The notes under the pieces are model-generated. The model was not told where the DNA came from, did not search any database, and worked only from the letters and a program-made list of their open reading frames with translations. A stretch of 64,000 bases of DNA from Sorex araneus (Eukaryota; Chordata; Mammalia; Eulipotyphla; Soricidae), in assembly GCF_027595985.1 (NCBI RefSeq), contig NC_073303.1:332121179-332185178 (forward strand), in the 5' to 3' direction. The translations under genes and the position numbers were made by a program. This document shows positions 1 through 9,620 of the stretch, one piece after another; the first letter of the stretch is position 1, and each line of letters opens with the position of its first letter.

Positions 1-362
1 AGGAGAGGCAGGAGATAAGTTGTATAGGGAGGGTACAGAAACTTGAGGGAATTCTGGCTAGAGACCTGATTTCCTGAAGAGGGGATGAGATGAAGATTCG
101 CTGAGAGAAAGAGGGTGGGTCCTTGGATAGAGGATGAAAATAATTGCTAGAAAAATCAGAAAATGGGATTTTTGAGTGCAGGCAAGGGCATCAGGAGCCT
201 TTTTGGCCCCTGCAGAACTAACACTCTCTGATCTGCACTACCACCAGGACCCTGGCATCTGATTTGTGGACATTTTCCTTACATTGCCATTAAATCTAGT
301 TTTCTAATATTTTATGATGATTTCTAAAGATATGGCTAGTCAAACTTTGTCATAAAAGATAA
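1..362. other. Unannotated intergenic sequence
   Basis: I see no gene, known repeat or long open frame. It ends where the direct repeat of the RTE tail begins. Confidence 0.5.
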
Positions 363-617
363 TCACTTGTATCACTTGTCATCCCGTTGATCTTCGATTT
401 GCTCGAGCGGGCACCAGTAACGTCTCCATTCGTCCTGGTCACGTGCTAGTGTAGCCCAATGATATTTACTTGTTCCAGGAACAGGAAGAGCCTCAAACCA
501 TTCATTCAGGGTTTTGACGAAGAAGTCTGACCATCTCGTTGGTGGGCAGCCACGCAGTCTTTTGACATCCCATGAAATCCAGTCGGTAACAGCTCTAGTC
601 CAGCGGTCGTCTCTGAA

Positions 618-1001
618 TCACATTACATGTCTGGCCCATCTGATTTTGGACTCCTTGGCAAACGAGACAGCGTCCCTGATTCTTGACCATCGACGAAGGT
701 TGGAACTCCGGATTCCTTCTCTCACTTGAATGAAACGTGATACTCCTAGCATTGCTCTTTCAATTCCTTTTTGGGATACCCAAATAGCCTTCTCATCCTG
801 TTTGCGTAGGGCCCAGGTCTCTGAGGTGTATGTTAGTACAGGAAGAACGGTGGAATCGAAAAGATGTGCCCAGAGCCGGAGGTTTTTCGTCCTCTTAACC
901 ACTTCTTCGATGCTATTGAAGGCATAGCATGCTGCTCTCTGCCTCCTGCACAGTTCTGGCCCCAAGTTGTTCCTCATGTTGAGTTCTCGACCCAGGTACA
1001 C
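618..1001 (-). pseudogene. RTE reverse transcriptase C-terminal domain
   Basis: A 127-residue open stretch, MYLGRELNMRNNLGPELCRR through VLPVLTYTSETWALRKQDEK to SKIRWARHVM. The YLGRE start and the LTY.SETW and KIRWA.HVM blocks are characteristic of the C-terminal part of RTE reverse transcriptases. Sequence related to the R-W-T-R-A-V-T and W-R-R-Y-W C-terminal blocks follows towards 400 with frame breaks. Confidence 0.75.
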
Positions 1002-1208
1002 ATAGCTCCTTCATTCAGAGATGTTTGTTCCATTGAGAGCAAATGGAACATCAGGGACTAGTTCGTTTTTCATGAACATCGTTTTGCTGAGATTCAGCTG
1101 CAGTCTGACCTTTCCACACTCACAGTTGAAGTCAACCAGTATTTGTGCCTCTTGGCTAATGTTTGGTGTTATGAGAATGATGTCATCAGCGAAGCAGAGG
1201 TGGTGTAG

Positions 1209-1487
1209 TTACCGACCGTCTATCTTCACTCCCATTCCTTCCCATTCCAGTCGTTGCATGACATTCTCAAGGGTGGCACTGAAGAGTTTCATTAAAATGG
1301 TATCACCCTGCAGAACCCCTCTCTTTATGTCAATGATCACTTCTTTGTAGAATGGTGAGATCCTGGTGGTGAATCTGTAATACAGCTTGCAGAGGATCTT
1401 GATGTACTGAGTTTGAACACCCTGTTTGGCTAGGGTTTCGATGACTGCTTCACTCTCAACAGAATCAAAGGCCTTCTTTAAAATCAA
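1209..1487 (-). pseudogene. RTE reverse transcriptase palm fragment
   Basis: The open stretch begins next to the nested SINE. It reads LKKAFDSVESEAVIETLAKQ, corresponding to RT motif A (the D of AFDSVE), then RGVLQGDTI, corresponding to motif B where active RTEs usually have RGVRQGD. The FADD box follows in another frame at 1193-1182. The SINE at 1493-1677 interrupts the coding sequence just upstream of motif A. Confidence 0.75.
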
Positions 1488-1492
1488 TGAAC

Positions 1493-1677
1493 GTGGGGCT
1501 GGAGCAATAGCACATCAGGTAGGGCATTTGCCTTGCATGTGGTCGACCTGGGTTCAATTCCCAGCATCCCATATGGTCCCCTGAGCACTGCCAGGGGTAA
1601 TTCCTGAATGCAGAGCCAGGAGTAACCCCTGTGCATCGCCGGGTGTGATCCAAAAAGCAATAAATAAATAAATAAAT
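1493..1677 (+). repeat. SOR-type SINE nested in the RTE
   Basis: The tRNA-like head carries a box-B-like GGTTCAATTCC and the 3' end is an (AAAT)n tail. A 13-bp perfect TSD, AAAATCAATGAAC, sits at 1480-1492 and 1678-1690. The SINE therefore arrived after the RTE. Confidence 0.9.
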
Positions 1678-1855
1678 AAAATCAATGAACATTAGACAGA
1701 GCAGCATCTTGACCTCTTGTGAAACTTGAGTGAGCTAGCTCACTGTGTGGATATGGTCGATTGTGCAAAATCGTTTTTGGAACCCGGCTTGCTCGCATGG
1801 TTGTCCTTCGTCTAATGTTCTGCCTATTTTATTCAGGATGACTCGAGTGAACAAC

Positions 1856-2707
1856 TTATAGATGACGGACTACGGGCAGATTGGGTGATAGTTGCCAATG
1901 TTGTGATATCTCTCTCTTTGTACAACAGAATGGTCCTCTGGTTTTCCATTGGGACGAAGCCTTGCATTCAAACAGGTAGCAAGTGAAGAGCCAAGCCAGT
2001 GTATTGACAAGTACTGGCGGCAGATTCTTCAGGTGTTCGGGTCTGACTTGTCTGGAACCGGTGCTGTACGCATCTTTACCGATGAAATGGCATGTCAGTT
2101 TTCGAAAGGGAGGATGTTGGGAACGACATATCAATCCTACGGAATTTGGTACCTGGGCAGGTGGACATGGCTGTCAAAGAGATCTGAGTAGAAGTCGTGA
2201 ATATTCCTCTCCATTGCCCTTCTGGAAGATGTGATAGATCCATCAGGATGTTGGACGGCAGTCATCTTGGTCTTGTAGTTGGTGAAGGACAGGAGGGCAT
2301 TGTGAATACTTTTCCCAGCTTCTGCTGCATCAGCCAACACTGCTGTTCTTCTCTCTTTGAGGTCTTCCTTTATCGTTTCTTTGCACAGCTTTGGGAGCTC
2401 GGACATTAGCTTGTGTTTGCCTGAGGCTCATGACAAACCATGTTGGCGAGTGAGCTCGAGAGTTTCCGAAGACAGGTGTCTGTTTTTGTGCACTCTTTGC
2501 ACAATCATGGAGGTGCTGAACCAGTCGATCGTATTCCTCGTTGATGTTGTCAATGACAGCATCTTCCCACGTTGCCTCAGTAGTGCCAAAGAGCTCCCAG
2601 TTGGTGGTCATTCTGAGAGTTCTCTTCTTAAACTTAAACTTTGCAGACCTTTCTTCCCCCACTGTGAAGTAGAATTTTGCATGAAGTAGACGGTGGTCTG
2701 ATCCCAT
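1856..2707 (-). pseudogene. RTE endonuclease C-terminus, linker and RT fingers
   Basis: Three overlapping frames together cover this stretch. The first (from 2707) opens with MGSDHRLLHAKF, the SDHR motif that holds the catalytic Asp-His of this endonuclease class. It then runs through a linker (NINEEYDRLVQHLHDC). The next frames continue with KETIKEDLKERRTAVLADAA, and then RPEHLKNLPPVLVNTLAWLF, the fingers region of an RTE reverse transcriptase. At least two frameshifts separate the pieces. Confidence 0.7.
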
Positions 2708-3111
2708 TTGGAATTTTGGGACAACAGCAACATTGGTCAGGCAAAACCTTTGATTGAATATGATGTGGTCAATTTCATTGTGAAACTGTCCACTGGGAGA
2801 CTCTCACGTCCAGCGTTTAGATTTGGCCTTCTGGAACTGTGAGTTACCATAGATGGTCTCGGTCGACATGATGAACTCAGTCTCTCAGCCTGTTCATTCC
2901 ATTCTAGGTCATGGGACCAATGTGGAGTTCTTCAGGCAACCTTCTCAGTCCTATCTTGGCATTGAAATCACCAATAATGATCTTGTAGAAGGTGTGGTCT
3001 TCTTTATAGAACTTTTCCAGATCCATGTAGAGCTTCTCAATTTCTTCTTCATCGTAGTTGGATGTTGGTGTGTAGACGACAAAGATAGAAACTGCAAGCA
3101 GTGAGTCACAT

Positions 3112-3402
3112 CTAATTCAAGCATAATCGTCTGATTCGGGTTGCTAGATATTCTAATGAATCAATGCTCATGGCCATTGACATGGACATGTTGACAAGGA
3201 CACCGACGACATCGATGCCTCTGTTGTCACATGTTCTGAGGAACAGTTCTTCTCCAGTGTTGAAAATGGCATGATGTGATCGATGCCTTCTCATTTCGGT
3301 CAGACCAATGATATCATACTTGATCTTCTGCGCTTGCACCATCAGGTCCTCGATGGATACTTCTGATGCCAGCATACTTGTGTTGAAAGTACAGACAATC
3401 AT
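3112..3402 (-). pseudogene. RTE endonuclease domain, N-terminal part
   Basis: A 96-residue open stretch. It contains FNTSMLASEVSIEDLMVQAQ and then KYDIIGLTEMRRHR, where the E of GLTEMR matches the metal-binding glutamate of apurinic-like endonucleases (the (L/Q)ET motif), followed by GEELFLRTCDNRGIDVVGVLV. The endonuclease would nick target DNA to prime reverse transcription. The frame breaks downstream. Further endonuclease sequence (residues like TSNYDEEEIEKLYMDLEKFY) follows at about 3090-2940 in another frame. Confidence 0.75.
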
Positions 3403-3666
3403 TTTAGTCTATTGTTGTTTTGGTAGTCTAGTTCGTCCCAGAGATTTTATCAGCCTTTCTTTGTTTATCCTTCTTAACGCTGCCATATTGAGGGCTCTTT
3501 TGGTGTCAGGCAAATGCGGCCCATTGTTGTTACTGTTTTTGCATGTCGAATACGCCACGGGTAGCTTGCCAGGCTCTGCCGTGTGGGCGGGGTACTCTTG
3601 GTAGTTTACTGGGCTCTCTGAAAAGGGATGGAGGCTCTTAGGGCAGCCTCCAATTGCCCTTACAGG

Positions 3667-3724
3667 TTTTCCCATGGTTCACACCATATTTAAAGCCAAA
3701 TATGGTGCGAAAATTATGGGAAAA
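3667..3724. other. Long imperfect stem-loop
   Basis: The inner stem CACCATATTT (3682-3691) pairs perfectly with AAATATGGTG (3698-3707) over a 6-base loop. The outer arms TTTTCCCA (3667-3674) and TGGGAAAA (3717-3724) also pair perfectly. Confidence 0.6.
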
Positions 3725-3965
3725 TGGGTATTAAGTGTCTTATGTGGCCACACGGTCTGGAAATTGCCTGGAGCGTGGCGGTGCCTGGGTAGTGGAGGTA
3801 GTGGAGGTCTGCTGGTGAGGTATTTATCTGGCTCTGGTAGGGTGGGTCGTCTGTGTTTGATCCCTGGGTCGGGATGCCGGAGATTGGGAGGAGGCAGACA
3901 GAGGATCTTGTTTCTGGGTCTCATTGAGCCTGGAGTCCAAGTTTGTAAAGTTCTGCTTTATCTGG
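3676..3965 (-). repeat. Possible extended 5'UTR of the RTE
   Basis: GC-rich and purine-rich sequence abutting the RTE 5' end, with a stem-loop at 3667-3724. About 95 bp of it (around 3770-3870) recurs in the same orientation at about 4140-4235. It could be the promoter-containing upstream part of the RTE 5'UTR or an adjoining separate repeat. No target-site duplication was found to decide. Confidence 0.4.
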
Positions 3966-4024
3966 TTTTTTTTCTTTTTTTTTGATGTTTTTATTTTATT
4001 TTTTATTTTATTATTATTATTTTT

Positions 4025-4240
4025 TTATTTTTGTAAATTCTTTTATTGATTCACCATGTGGAAAGTTACAAAGCTTTCAGTTTACCTGTTTTTTTGGGAC
4101 TTCACTCATGCGTGAGGATCGGCCTGAGTGTCCGGAAAGAGGCCTAGAGCGTGGCGGGTGCTGGGTAGTGGAGGTAGTGGAGTAGTGGAGGTCTGCCGGT
4201 GAGGAATTTATCTGGCTCCAGTAGGGTGGGTCATCTGGAT
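4025..4240 (-). repeat. L1-tailed GC-rich repeat fragment
   Basis: On the - strand, an RTE-5'UTR-like GC-rich block (4235-4105) runs into an L1-type 3' end (motif GTGATTCAATAAAAG as the reverse complement at about 4040-4060). This suggests a chimeric non-autonomous retroposon. Confidence 0.4.
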
Positions 4241-4540
4241 TAATAAACATAAGAATGACCTTTCAGTTATCCACATTCCTATATTAGTAAGGACATTCCT
4301 TTTTTCCTTTTCAGTCTCAAAGTTTTCATTCACTTGAATGGTAATTATTGAAAATCATATTCAAATTGAGATATGCTTATTTTGAACACATTCTATCTCA
4401 ATTCTAATGGAAACTTATTCTGTGTCTTGGGACTAGAAAAGGTGTAGAATCCTTTCTGAATTTTGACTTCTACAATGTGGAATATAATATATTTATATAT
4501 AACATATTTTCATTGTGTGTGCTTGGAAATTCACAAATTT
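4241..4540. other. Unannotated AT-rich sequence
   Basis: No gene or repeat that I recognise. Confidence 0.4.
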
Positions 4541-4576
4541 ATAACAGATAAACCAAATGGGTACAAACCATAATGC

Positions 4577-4640
<64 letters not shown>

Positions 4641-4805
4641 GCCTACCACTGAAGCAGGTGGGCCAGAAGAGATACTGGGGACATTGGTAGTGGAAAATAT
4701 GCACTGGGGGACGGAATGGGTGTTGGAACATTGTATGACTGAAATCTAATCATGAATAGCCTTGTAACTGTGTATCTCACAGTGATTCAATTTTAAAATC
4801 AAACA
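4541..4805 (+). mobile_element. L1 3'UTR fragment, shrew type
   Basis: It shares the 3' end of the other shrew L1s here: a block like ATTGGTAGTGGAAAATATGC, then TATCTCACAGTGATTCAAT and an A-rich end. Only the 3'UTR is present. Confidence 0.75.
4579..4638 (+). repeat. (AG)30 microsatellite
   Basis: Thirty uninterrupted AG units. They sit where other shrew L1 3'UTRs here have a short GAGAGAGA run, so this looks like expansion of an element-internal seed. Confidence 0.95.
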
Positions 4806-5009
4806 AAAAACAATGGGGAAAGTTAAAGTCTACTACAGCGTAGGAACAATTACATTCAATAATTATATGAAAATAAAAGACCTAATCTTTATTAGAATTT
4901 GATGAATTGTTTAAACTTCTGATACCATTTCCTGTACATCTTATTTAACTCTGCCCTTTTTATTGAGGTGACATTGGTTTACAAGGTTCTATACATATAT
5001 ACATTTTTG

Positions 5010-5215
5010 GCGGGGAGTGGGGGAATTGCAGGTAGAAGAACACATCCACCATTGCGCAGGACTTATTTCTGGCTCTGTGCCCAGGTCTTACTCTTGTCTC
5101 CATGCTCAGAGATCACTCCTGGCAGTGTCAGGGGACCATGTGCAGTACTGGGACTGAACCCAGGTCTATCACATGTAAGACAAACTCCTTAGTCCCTGTA
5201 CTCTAAATATCCTAG
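5010..5215 (-). repeat. Diverged SOR-like SINE
   Basis: Antisense copy. The core TCCTGGCAGTGTCAGGGGAC and the head remnant ACTCCTTAGTCCCTGTACTC are visible. Boundaries are approximate. Confidence 0.55.
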
Positions 5216-5704
5216 AAGTACACTTTCAAAATACACATTATCACACCTACCACTGAAATACCAGTATCATTCCTTATAGTCCATTAGGTTCCCCCTCTGC
5301 TCCCCCTTACAGTTCTCCTTCCCGTTCCCCTCTGGACATCTAGTTCTGTGGTCACAACCAGAGAGTTTATTTTCATTTGTCTTTATTTCCATTGTTGTTT
5401 CTTTATACCCTACATGTGAGTAAGATCGTCTAGTTCTTCCTCGTCTAGACCCCTAACAGTTCTCTCATGTTGTTGCAAGTCAATTTTTCATCTTTTCTTA
5501 CAGCTGAATAGTATTCTATTCTGTAAATATAGTCTTTACACACTTACTGCTAGTGGGTACTTGGGCTGTTTTTATATATTGGGTATTACAAGAGAATTAA
5601 AGGAATATAGAAGTGCAAATATATCTTTGAGTTAATATTTTGGTGTACTTTGGATAGATACTTAAGGAGTGGAATTTCTAGATTTAATGATAAGTCTATT
5701 TTTA

Positions 5705-6012
5705 TTTATTTATTTTTATTTTTTTGAAGTAAATAGATTTTATTCAGAGGTTTCTGAGGGAGGGAAGAAGGGAGGAAGGGATAAGTGGGAGAGAGAAAAT
5801 AGTAAGAATAACGCGCTCATGAGAGAATGTAGGCTTCTCCAAGGGTGGAGGAAGCCCCTACACATAACCGAGCTTTAGACACAAAGGTCGGTTTGAAAGC
5901 ATGAAAGTACACATCTCAAGAGGGGAGATGCAGGCGACACATGTGCTCCGGTGACACATGTGCTCGGCCACGTGGGCACAAGCAGCACATGAGCTCAGGC
6001 AGCATATGCACC
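5705..6012 (-). mobile_element. Poly(A)-tailed retroposon with LTR-like 3' end
   Basis: A 308-bp insertion bounded by a perfect 16-bp duplication GATAAGTCTATTTTTA (5689-5704 and 6013-6028). On the - strand it ends CTGAATAAAATCTATTTACT followed by an A-rich tail. It contains two copies of CACATGTGTC. The poly(A) tail and TSD show reverse transcription of an RNA by LINE machinery. The AATAAA-plus-short-tail end looks like the R region of a retroviral LTR, but I do not recognise the family. It has no coding capacity. Confidence 0.75.
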
Positions 6013-6150
6013 GATAAGTCTATTTTTAATATTTTGAAAAACCTCCATACTATTTTCCATACAGGTAGGACCAACAGTAAACAAGGATTTTTTTTAACAC
6101 CCCCACTAATACTAGTTGTTTCTGGCCTCTTTAATATAACTGGCACTCTC

Positions 6151-7084
6151 TATTTTTAAGAAAATATTTTAGAATAGTAAATTTACTATAATGTGCTAAG
6201 AAAGTACTTTCAAAGGAAGGGAAAACTTAAGCTAAAAGCATAATGTATTTTCTTAATGAAAGATGTAAATAACTAAAATGGAAAGAATTATTGTATCTTA
6301 ACCTTGAACAAAAAATGTAGTGCAAGTTATTTATAGGAATAAGAAACTCCAGTGAAAATGGCTAATTATTTATAAAAGTGGGGAGTAAAATAAAACTTTG
6401 CCAATCTCCAAAAACTATAATATTAACAGATAATACTACATAGATATAAAACCATACTGTGAAACCTCACTAATCTTGAAATACTTATTTAGAATTCGTA
6501 ACAATTCTGACAAAAGCTTAGCAGAAGTTTACCTTTTTGCCATTATTAATTAAATGATAGTACAAACAATATTCATAAAGTTAATGTTTAAATTACTTTA
6601 GAGAACAAATTATGTTCATCATACCATACTTAGTAACATTTTACATGTGAATTATAAACATTTTAATCTATTTATAAAGGTAGTTTTCTTTAGGAACTCT
6701 ACTATTTCTGTACTTGTTTGATCTTAAGTAAAACTCTCTTTAAAGATATTTATCATTCAAATTTTAAATTAATTTTCTAAGCTCTTCTTTATCCAAATTT
6801 TTATTTATATAAAATAATTAAACATGATTAGTTTCTTTTGTTCAGTTTGGTCTTCTATTTTATCTTAAAATAGCAAACAGAAGAAATAAATCATGAGAAA
6901 AATTACAACAGTTTTTGGACTTCTAAGAAACAACTAATATGTGTGGCATTTAAAATCATTGTTATTCATCTTTTCCCAAATGTTATAAGAGCATATTTAT
7001 TATTGTCATTATTTATCAGATGAGTAAAGAAATATTTTTTAAATGGCGGGGGGGGGGAACTTTTTTCTTTATAAGCAAAAAACA
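6151..7084. other. AT-rich intergenic sequence
   Basis: No gene or recognisable repeat. A G homopolymer of about 10 bases lies near 7048. Confidence 0.5.
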
Positions 7085-7573
7085 AACACCAGGCTGCCAG
7101 TGTAGCTCACGTGAGCAGAATTCAGTCCCGAAAGCTATATTGTTTGGGACCTGTAGCACCACAACAAAGGATACAATCTCCTGCCCCTCCACGCCAGGAA
7201 GTCAGAGGGGGTTGCACCTCAGAGGGGGGGTGGGCTGTTTCCCTCTCCGCCCCAAGCAGAGCCCCGGCAGCCGGAAACCTTCGGAACCCAGCCACAGCCA
7301 TGCTCAAGGTCACTCTTCACACACTTGGAGGAGCCTCATCCATGAAGGAACCACAGAAGAACCCAGGTATGCGGAATCCATGGCTGAGATCTCCTAGCCT
7401 GCTCCCATCGGGACTGCACCTCCTCCACCCAGGTCCCCAGTTTTCCAGTAGCTTGGCAGCTATACCCACAAACTGCCGTCCCCCTCCTCCACCCCCACTC
7501 TATGTAATCTAATCAACAGCCAAGATCCAGAGACTATGAAACAAAGCTCCCGGAAGAGGGCAACACAGAATCT
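7085..7573 (+). repeat. Dispersed repeat copy A
   Basis: Its first part (about 7085-7180: CACCAGGCTGCCAGTG, GAGCAGAATTCAGT, GACCTGTAGCACCACAAC) recurs at 8893-9010 in the same orientation. The rest is GC-rich and leads directly into RTE-derived sequence at 7574, so this may be an alternative 5' module of an RTE-dependent element. Confidence 0.5.
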
Positions 7574-7748
7574 CGCAGGGCAGAGCCTAGCAAGCTACCC
7601 GTGGTGTATTAATATGCCAAAATAGTAACAATAATGGGCCTCATTCCCCTGACCCTGAACACGGCAGGGACGACGAATGAGATGTTACTGGCGCCCGCTT
7701 AAGCAAATCGATGAGCAATGGGGTGACAGTGATACAGTGACACAATGA
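7574..7748 (+). mobile_element. Internally deleted RTE derivative
   Basis: RTE 5'UTR sequence (GGCAGAGCCTAGCAAGCTAC, then AATAGTAACAATAATGGGCC and a CCTGACC block, as in the RTE at about 3480-3590) joins straight to the RTE 3' end (GACGAATGAGATGTTACTGG, then AAGCAAATCGATGAGCAA and a GTGACAGTGATACAGTGACA tail). The coding region is missing. Confidence 0.65.
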
Positions 7749-7775
7749 TTATTATATTTAGGTAACTTGGTTTTA

Positions 7776-7965
7776 TTTTTTTTTATTTTTTTATTTTTTT
7801 TGCTTTTTGGGTCACACCTGGCGATGCACAGGGGTTACTCCTGGCTCTGCACTCAGGAATTACCCCTGGCCATGCTCAGGGGACCATGTGGGATGCTGGG
7901 ATTTGAACCCGGGTCGGCCGCGTGCAAGGCAAACGCCCTACCCGCTGTGCTATCTCTCCAGCCCT
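7776..7965 (-). repeat. SOR-type SINE, young
   Basis: Complete antisense copy with an A-rich tail, inside a perfect 16-bp TSD AGGTAACTTGGTTTTA (7760-7775 and 7966-7981). Confidence 0.93.
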
Positions 7966-7984
7966 AGGTAACTTGGTTTTAATA

Positions 7985-8290
7985 GTGTTTGATGTATGAA
8001 GTTACTGCACGCCTCACCATTAATGTGCCCAAATCCTCCACCACTCCATTTCTTCTCTAATCCATCTCTTCACCTCCCCCTGATCCCATCTTTCCTCAGA
8101 CTGCTTGGTAACCTGAGTTTTGTATTTCAAGGCCGAGGGAAATACTATCTATTCCCTCGCTTATTTCTATGCTATGGTTGAATGAAATCATCCAGTATTT
8201 GTCCTTTTCCTTCTGACTTATTTTGACACTATAACTGGCACTTACATCCACATTGCAGCAGGATTTTGGAAAAGTTTCATTTATTTATTT
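7985..8290 (-). mobile_element. Old L1 fragment
   Basis: Antisense 3'UTR and ORF2-end remnant. The GAATGAAATCATCCAGTATT block corresponds to the region upstream of the ORF2 stop in diverged mammalian L1s. Confidence 0.5.
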
Positions 8291-8474
8291 TTAATAATCT
8301 CCCATTAAAATTATTTTATTTGCTTCCCAAGGTCCAAAATATGTCTGAATTTCTAACTTTCCTATTTTCTATGAATTTCATAGTTTTTATGTATCTATTC
8401 AAAACTACATTGTGCTTGCATTTCATGTCAGAGCTTTTGAGTCAAAAAATTATCCACTCTACAATATTTTCCTT

Positions 8475-8660
8475 AGGGGTTGGAGAGAGATTAGAGACTG
8501 TACAATGTTTGTTTGCTTGCAAACTGCCAACCCAGGTGTGATCCCCGGCATCCCAGATAGTCTCCCCCATACTGCCAGGAGTAACTTCTGAGTGCAGAGC
8601 AAGTAGTAACCGGAATAGAAATAAAAACTGAGCATTTCTGGGTATGCCCCCCAAAATAAA
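8475..8660 (+). repeat. Diverged SOR-like SINE
   Basis: The head GGGGTTGGAGAGAGATTAGA is followed by GATCCCCGGCATCCCAGATA and GAGTGCAGAGCAAGTAGTAA. Confidence 0.7.
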
Positions 8661-8892
8661 ATGAAAATAAACCTTTTATTTTACAGCAATGATAGTTGGA
8701 TCTAGAGATGTTAGAAATCTGCCCTCAATTAGACAAACCTACTAGCAAAACGGGAGTAGGGGAAAATTTTATTCATTACCACATTGCGGTTTTGCTCATC
8801 TCAACACACTAGAGTACAACAAAGCCATATGAAAGACGAAGCCAAAGTAAACCCCTCTTTTTGATGTCACTACAGAAGATATACATTATGCC

Positions 8893-9240
8893 TTGCAAAC
8901 ACCAGGCTGCCAGTTTAATCCCCAGTGTTTCCCATGTGAGCAGAATTCAGTTCTGGCAGCTCTATTGTTTAGGACCTGCAGCACCACAACGAAGTATACA
9001 ATCTCCACAGCAGAGAGTCAGATGTGCAACCCCTGACGGGCAGGGGTGAACACAACCAAACGTGTGTAACACCACAACAAGCATGACAACCAGAATGTGG
9101 TTGCTGCATATTTCATTGTGAGAACATTTAGTTGTTGCAGAATGCTTAGTGGCAAGAGCATCACAGCTAAAATAGTGCAACCTTGGCAAATGTGCGTGAA
9201 AACACCACAATTTTATATACAATGCCCACGAGCACCACTA
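8893..9240 (+). repeat. Dispersed repeat copy B
   Basis: About 115 bp at the start match copy A at 7085. The remainder differs: ACACCACAA-type repeats (9065-9220) in place of copy A's GC-rich part. Same head with a different body. Confidence 0.5.
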
Positions 9241-9423
9241 CCAATTTTTCAAGAACCATAGCCAAGTGTATGTACAACTTTTGGTCATTGCAACAATGTC
9301 AAAGGGAAGAGATGGGGAAAGGGAGGGCTCTAAAATATTTAAAATTTTAGGTTAATGGTCTGAAATGTCCAGGTATAATACATCTGAAGTGTAGTAGGAA
9401 AACAATCCTTAATTTGGAAGAGA

Positions 9424-9607
9424 GGGGCTGGAGCGATAGCACAGCGGGTTGGGCGTTTGCCTTGCATGCAGTTGACCCGGGTTCGATCCCCAGCATCCCA
9501 TATGGTCCCCCAAGCACCGCCAGGAGTAATTCCTGAGTGCAGAGCCAGGAGTAACCACTGAGCATCGCTGGGTGTGACCCAAAAAGCAAAATAATAATAA
9601 TAATAAT
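9424..9607 (+). repeat. SOR-type SINE, young
   Basis: Near-consensus copy with intact GGGTTCGATCCC box B and an (AAT)n tail. Perfect 13-bp TSD AATTTGGAAGAGA (9411-9423 and 9608-9620). Confidence 0.94.
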
Positions 9608-9620
9608 AATTTGGAAGAGA

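Larger units (their letters stand above)
363..3675 (-). mobile_element. RTE-clade non-LTR retrotransposon, near full length (RTE1_Sar-like)
   Basis: Read on the - strand, the element has a 5'UTR (about 3675-3420), an AP-like endonuclease, a reverse transcriptase with an intact FADD catalytic motif (reverse complement of 1182-1193), a C-terminal domain and a short 3' end finishing in a simple repeat related to TGACAAGTGA (363-385). The single ORF of an RTE is broken here by frameshifts and stops, so this copy is dead. Length without the nested SINE is about 3.1 kb, close to the 3.2-3.6 kb usual for RTEs. The protein fragments resemble the endonuclease-reverse transcriptases abundant in hookworm-type nematodes. 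A shrew RTE shared with parasitic nematodes (RTE1_Sar) has been reported as a horizontal transfer, and I assign this copy to it from recognition, not from a search. The 5' boundary is uncertain and could extend to about 3965. Confidence 0.85.
4955..6150 (-). mobile_element. Old L1 3' end, antisense, with insertions
   Basis: It begins with the antisense L1 3' end (TTATTGAGGTGACATTGG) and continues with antisense ORF2 end sequence (CAGCTGAATAGTATTC). The flanks rejoin across a SINE (about 5010-5215) and a retroposon (5705-6012). It is diverged, so it predates both. Confidence 0.6.

Noticed and set aside
363..3675. Nematode contamination of the assembly
   Set aside because: The element is flanked by and contains shrew-type SINE sequence with a matching TSD, so it is integrated in shrew DNA.
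9424..9607. tRNA gene suggested by A-box- and B-box-like motifs
   Set aside because: The head cannot fold a full cloverleaf, is followed by a SINE body and tail, and occurs dozens of times with TSDs.
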